A stretch of 43,197 nucleotides of DNA from positions 1 to 43,197 of the forward strand of contig JAAUUT010000035.1 in NCBI GenBank assembly GCA_012031035.1, written 5' to 3'. Within the stretch, counting starts at the first letter, position 1. Each line of letters starts with the position of its first letter. The stretch is from Candidatus Altimarinota bacterium. Its GTDB lineage: Bacteria > Cyanobacteriota > Cyanobacteriia > Cyanobacteriales > Microcystaceae. Shown one piece after another: positions 42,340 to 43,197 of this stretch. Below the pieces are notes generated by a model that saw nothing but the letters and a program-made list of their open reading frames with translations, had not been told where the DNA came from and searched no databases. A program made the translations under genes and the position numbers.

Positions 42340-43020
42340 ATGTTCCAACCAGCCGCTAGAATAACCAAATCCCCGCGAAATATCTTAGAGGGGCTTTTTG
42401 CCTTCCCACCCAATCGAGAAACATTGGGTGGAACCTCTTATTTTATTGTAGAAAAAGCTGGCAATATCTCGATCGATTGTCCGCCTAGCGATCGCGAATA
42501 CGAACAATTTCTCTTAGAAAAAGGAGGCGTTCGCTGGTTGTTTTTAACCCATCGAGGAGGTATTGGCAAAAATGTCAAGCAAATGCAAGCTGTCTTTGGG
42601 TGCGAGGTTTTAATTCAGGAACAAGAAGCTTATTTACTTCCAGAAGTTAACGTTACGCGATTTGAGCAAGAATTTAATTTGAGTTCTAGTTGTTCTGCAA
42701 TTTGGACTCCAGGGCATTCTCCCGGTTCTTCTTGCCTTTACTGGAATCATCATGGCGGCGTTCTCTTCTGCGGACGGCACTTATTGCCCGACAAAACCGG
42801 AACGATTGCGCCTTTGAGAACGGCAAAAACCTTTCATTGGTTCAGACAGTTACAACGTGTAAAGAGTTTGCGCGATCGCTTTAATAATGAAACCCTTCAA
42901 TATATTTGTCCTGGCGCAAATACGGGGTTTTTAAGGGGCAAAGGAACGATTGAAAAGGCTTATCAGCAATTATCAAACTTAGACTTAGAGCAACTGCGAC
43001 AAGCGCAAGCATGGCTGTAA
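42340..43020 (+). CDS. Metallo-beta-lactamase-fold protein with degenerate metal site
   Basis: The 226-aa protein has the MBL fold order: GTSYFIVEKAGNISIDCPP, WLFLTHRGGIGK, IWTPGHSPGSSCLYW and GGVLFCGRHLLPD. The second motif, normally HxHxDH, reads THRGGIGK, so three of its metal ligands are missing. TPGHSPGS keeps its His, and CGRHL replaces the usual GDxLF. It is probably not a normal hydrolase. Similar proteins exist in other cyanobacteria with no known role. The ATG at 42340 has no clear Shine-Dalgarno sequence. Confidence 0.85.
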   Translation: MFQPAARITKSPRNILEGLFAFPPNRETLGGTSYFIVEKAGNISIDCPPSDREYEQFLLEKGGVRWLFLTHRGGIGKNVKQMQAVFGCEVLIQEQEAYLLPEVNVTRFEQEFNLSSSCSAIWTPGHSPGSSCLYWNHHGGVLFCGRHLLPDKTGTIAPLRTAKTFHWFRQLQRVKSLRDRFNNETLQYICPGANTGFLRGKGTIEKAYQQLSNLDLEQLRQAQAWL

Positions 43021-43100
43021 CTATCTAGAATCTAGGGTTTTGGTAGGTTTGAGAGATCGTTTTTATAATTTTTTACCTTTAATGTCAAAAGAAGGCTGGC

Positions 43101-43129
43101 ACTCTACCCGATCGGGTGAGTGTCCAGAT
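43101..43129. repeat. Imperfect hairpin after the MBL gene
   Basis: CACTCTACCCGATCGGGTGAGTG folds with one bulged T into a nine-pair stem around a CGATCG centre. No T run follows, so a terminator role is uncertain. The last 70 bases of the window show no gene start that I can support. Confidence 0.4.
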
Positions 43130-43197
43130 GAATTTTGACCAATAAACAAACGTGCGACAGCACCTCTTATGGTAAAATAATCCCATAAGATATTTGG

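Overview
The window is chromosomal DNA from a cyanobacterium. The octamer GCGATCGC (HIP1) and its overlapping variants recur in and between genes. There are also cyanobacteria/plastid-specific genes (PSRP-3/Ycf65, SipA/DUF3148, DUF3493, DUF928, DUF4168, a plant-type D-glycerate 3-kinase and an EGY-like site-2 protease). I cannot name the genus. No rRNA, phage, insertion sequence or CRISPR array was seen. Most of the window is housekeeping DNA with cyanobacterial small dispersed repeats, some of them inserted in frame in coding regions.

Layout. 1-3.7 kb: the 3' end of an RTX-type calcium-binding protein gene with disturbed reading frame, a lipoprotein S41 protease and an unknown membrane-anchored protein. 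3.9 kb: tRNA-Val. 4.1-6.4 kb: a DUF2227-like membrane protein overlapping an alkyltransferase-like DNA-repair protein, then a MacB-type permease. 6.7-14.7 kb: malQ, a CHASE3 chemoreceptor, an exported protein, glycerate kinase, an AAA ATPase and rsmH. 14.8-16.9 kb: DUF4168, ureE, ureF and a cupin. 17.1-22.2 kb: a fasciclin protein and a polyprenol-linked glycosylation module (GT2-GtrA plus two divergent GT39-like membrane transferases, one frameshifted). 22.4-29.3 kb: an exported beta-rich protein, a HAD hydrolase, tRNA-Thr, DUF3493, argS, an isochorismatase-like hydrolase, PSRP-3 and DUF928. 29.7-33.6 kb: a seven-gene Mrp-type cation/proton antiporter operon whose sixth gene has a 1-base frameshift. 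33.6-36.96 kb: an XRE repressor plus ImmA/IrrE metalloprotease pair, divergent from two tandem paralogous coiled-coil genes that end in a strong terminator. 37-40.3 kb: sipA, cbiX behind a cobalamin riboswitch, a glutaredoxin-like protein and trmFO. 40.5-43 kb: a 57-aa coiled-coil protein, an S2P protease and a degenerate metallo-beta-lactamase-fold protein.

The best candidate for an undescribed system is 33.6-36.96 kb. The repressor/protease pair resembles DdrO/IrrE. The region between it and the coiled-coil genes carries two exact copies of a 16-bp element with TTGA...TCAA ends. One copy supplies the -35 box of a good promoter in each direction, both with 17-bp spacers. The other lies over the expected start site of the coiled-coil operon. 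This predicts a protease-relieved switch controlling a pair of possibly filament-forming proteins.

Two genes (GT39 at about 19.86 kb and the Mrp gene at 32.53 kb) are each broken by what looks like a single missing G in a G/C run. These may be real mutations or assembly errors, and raw reads should be checked before calling them pseudogenes.
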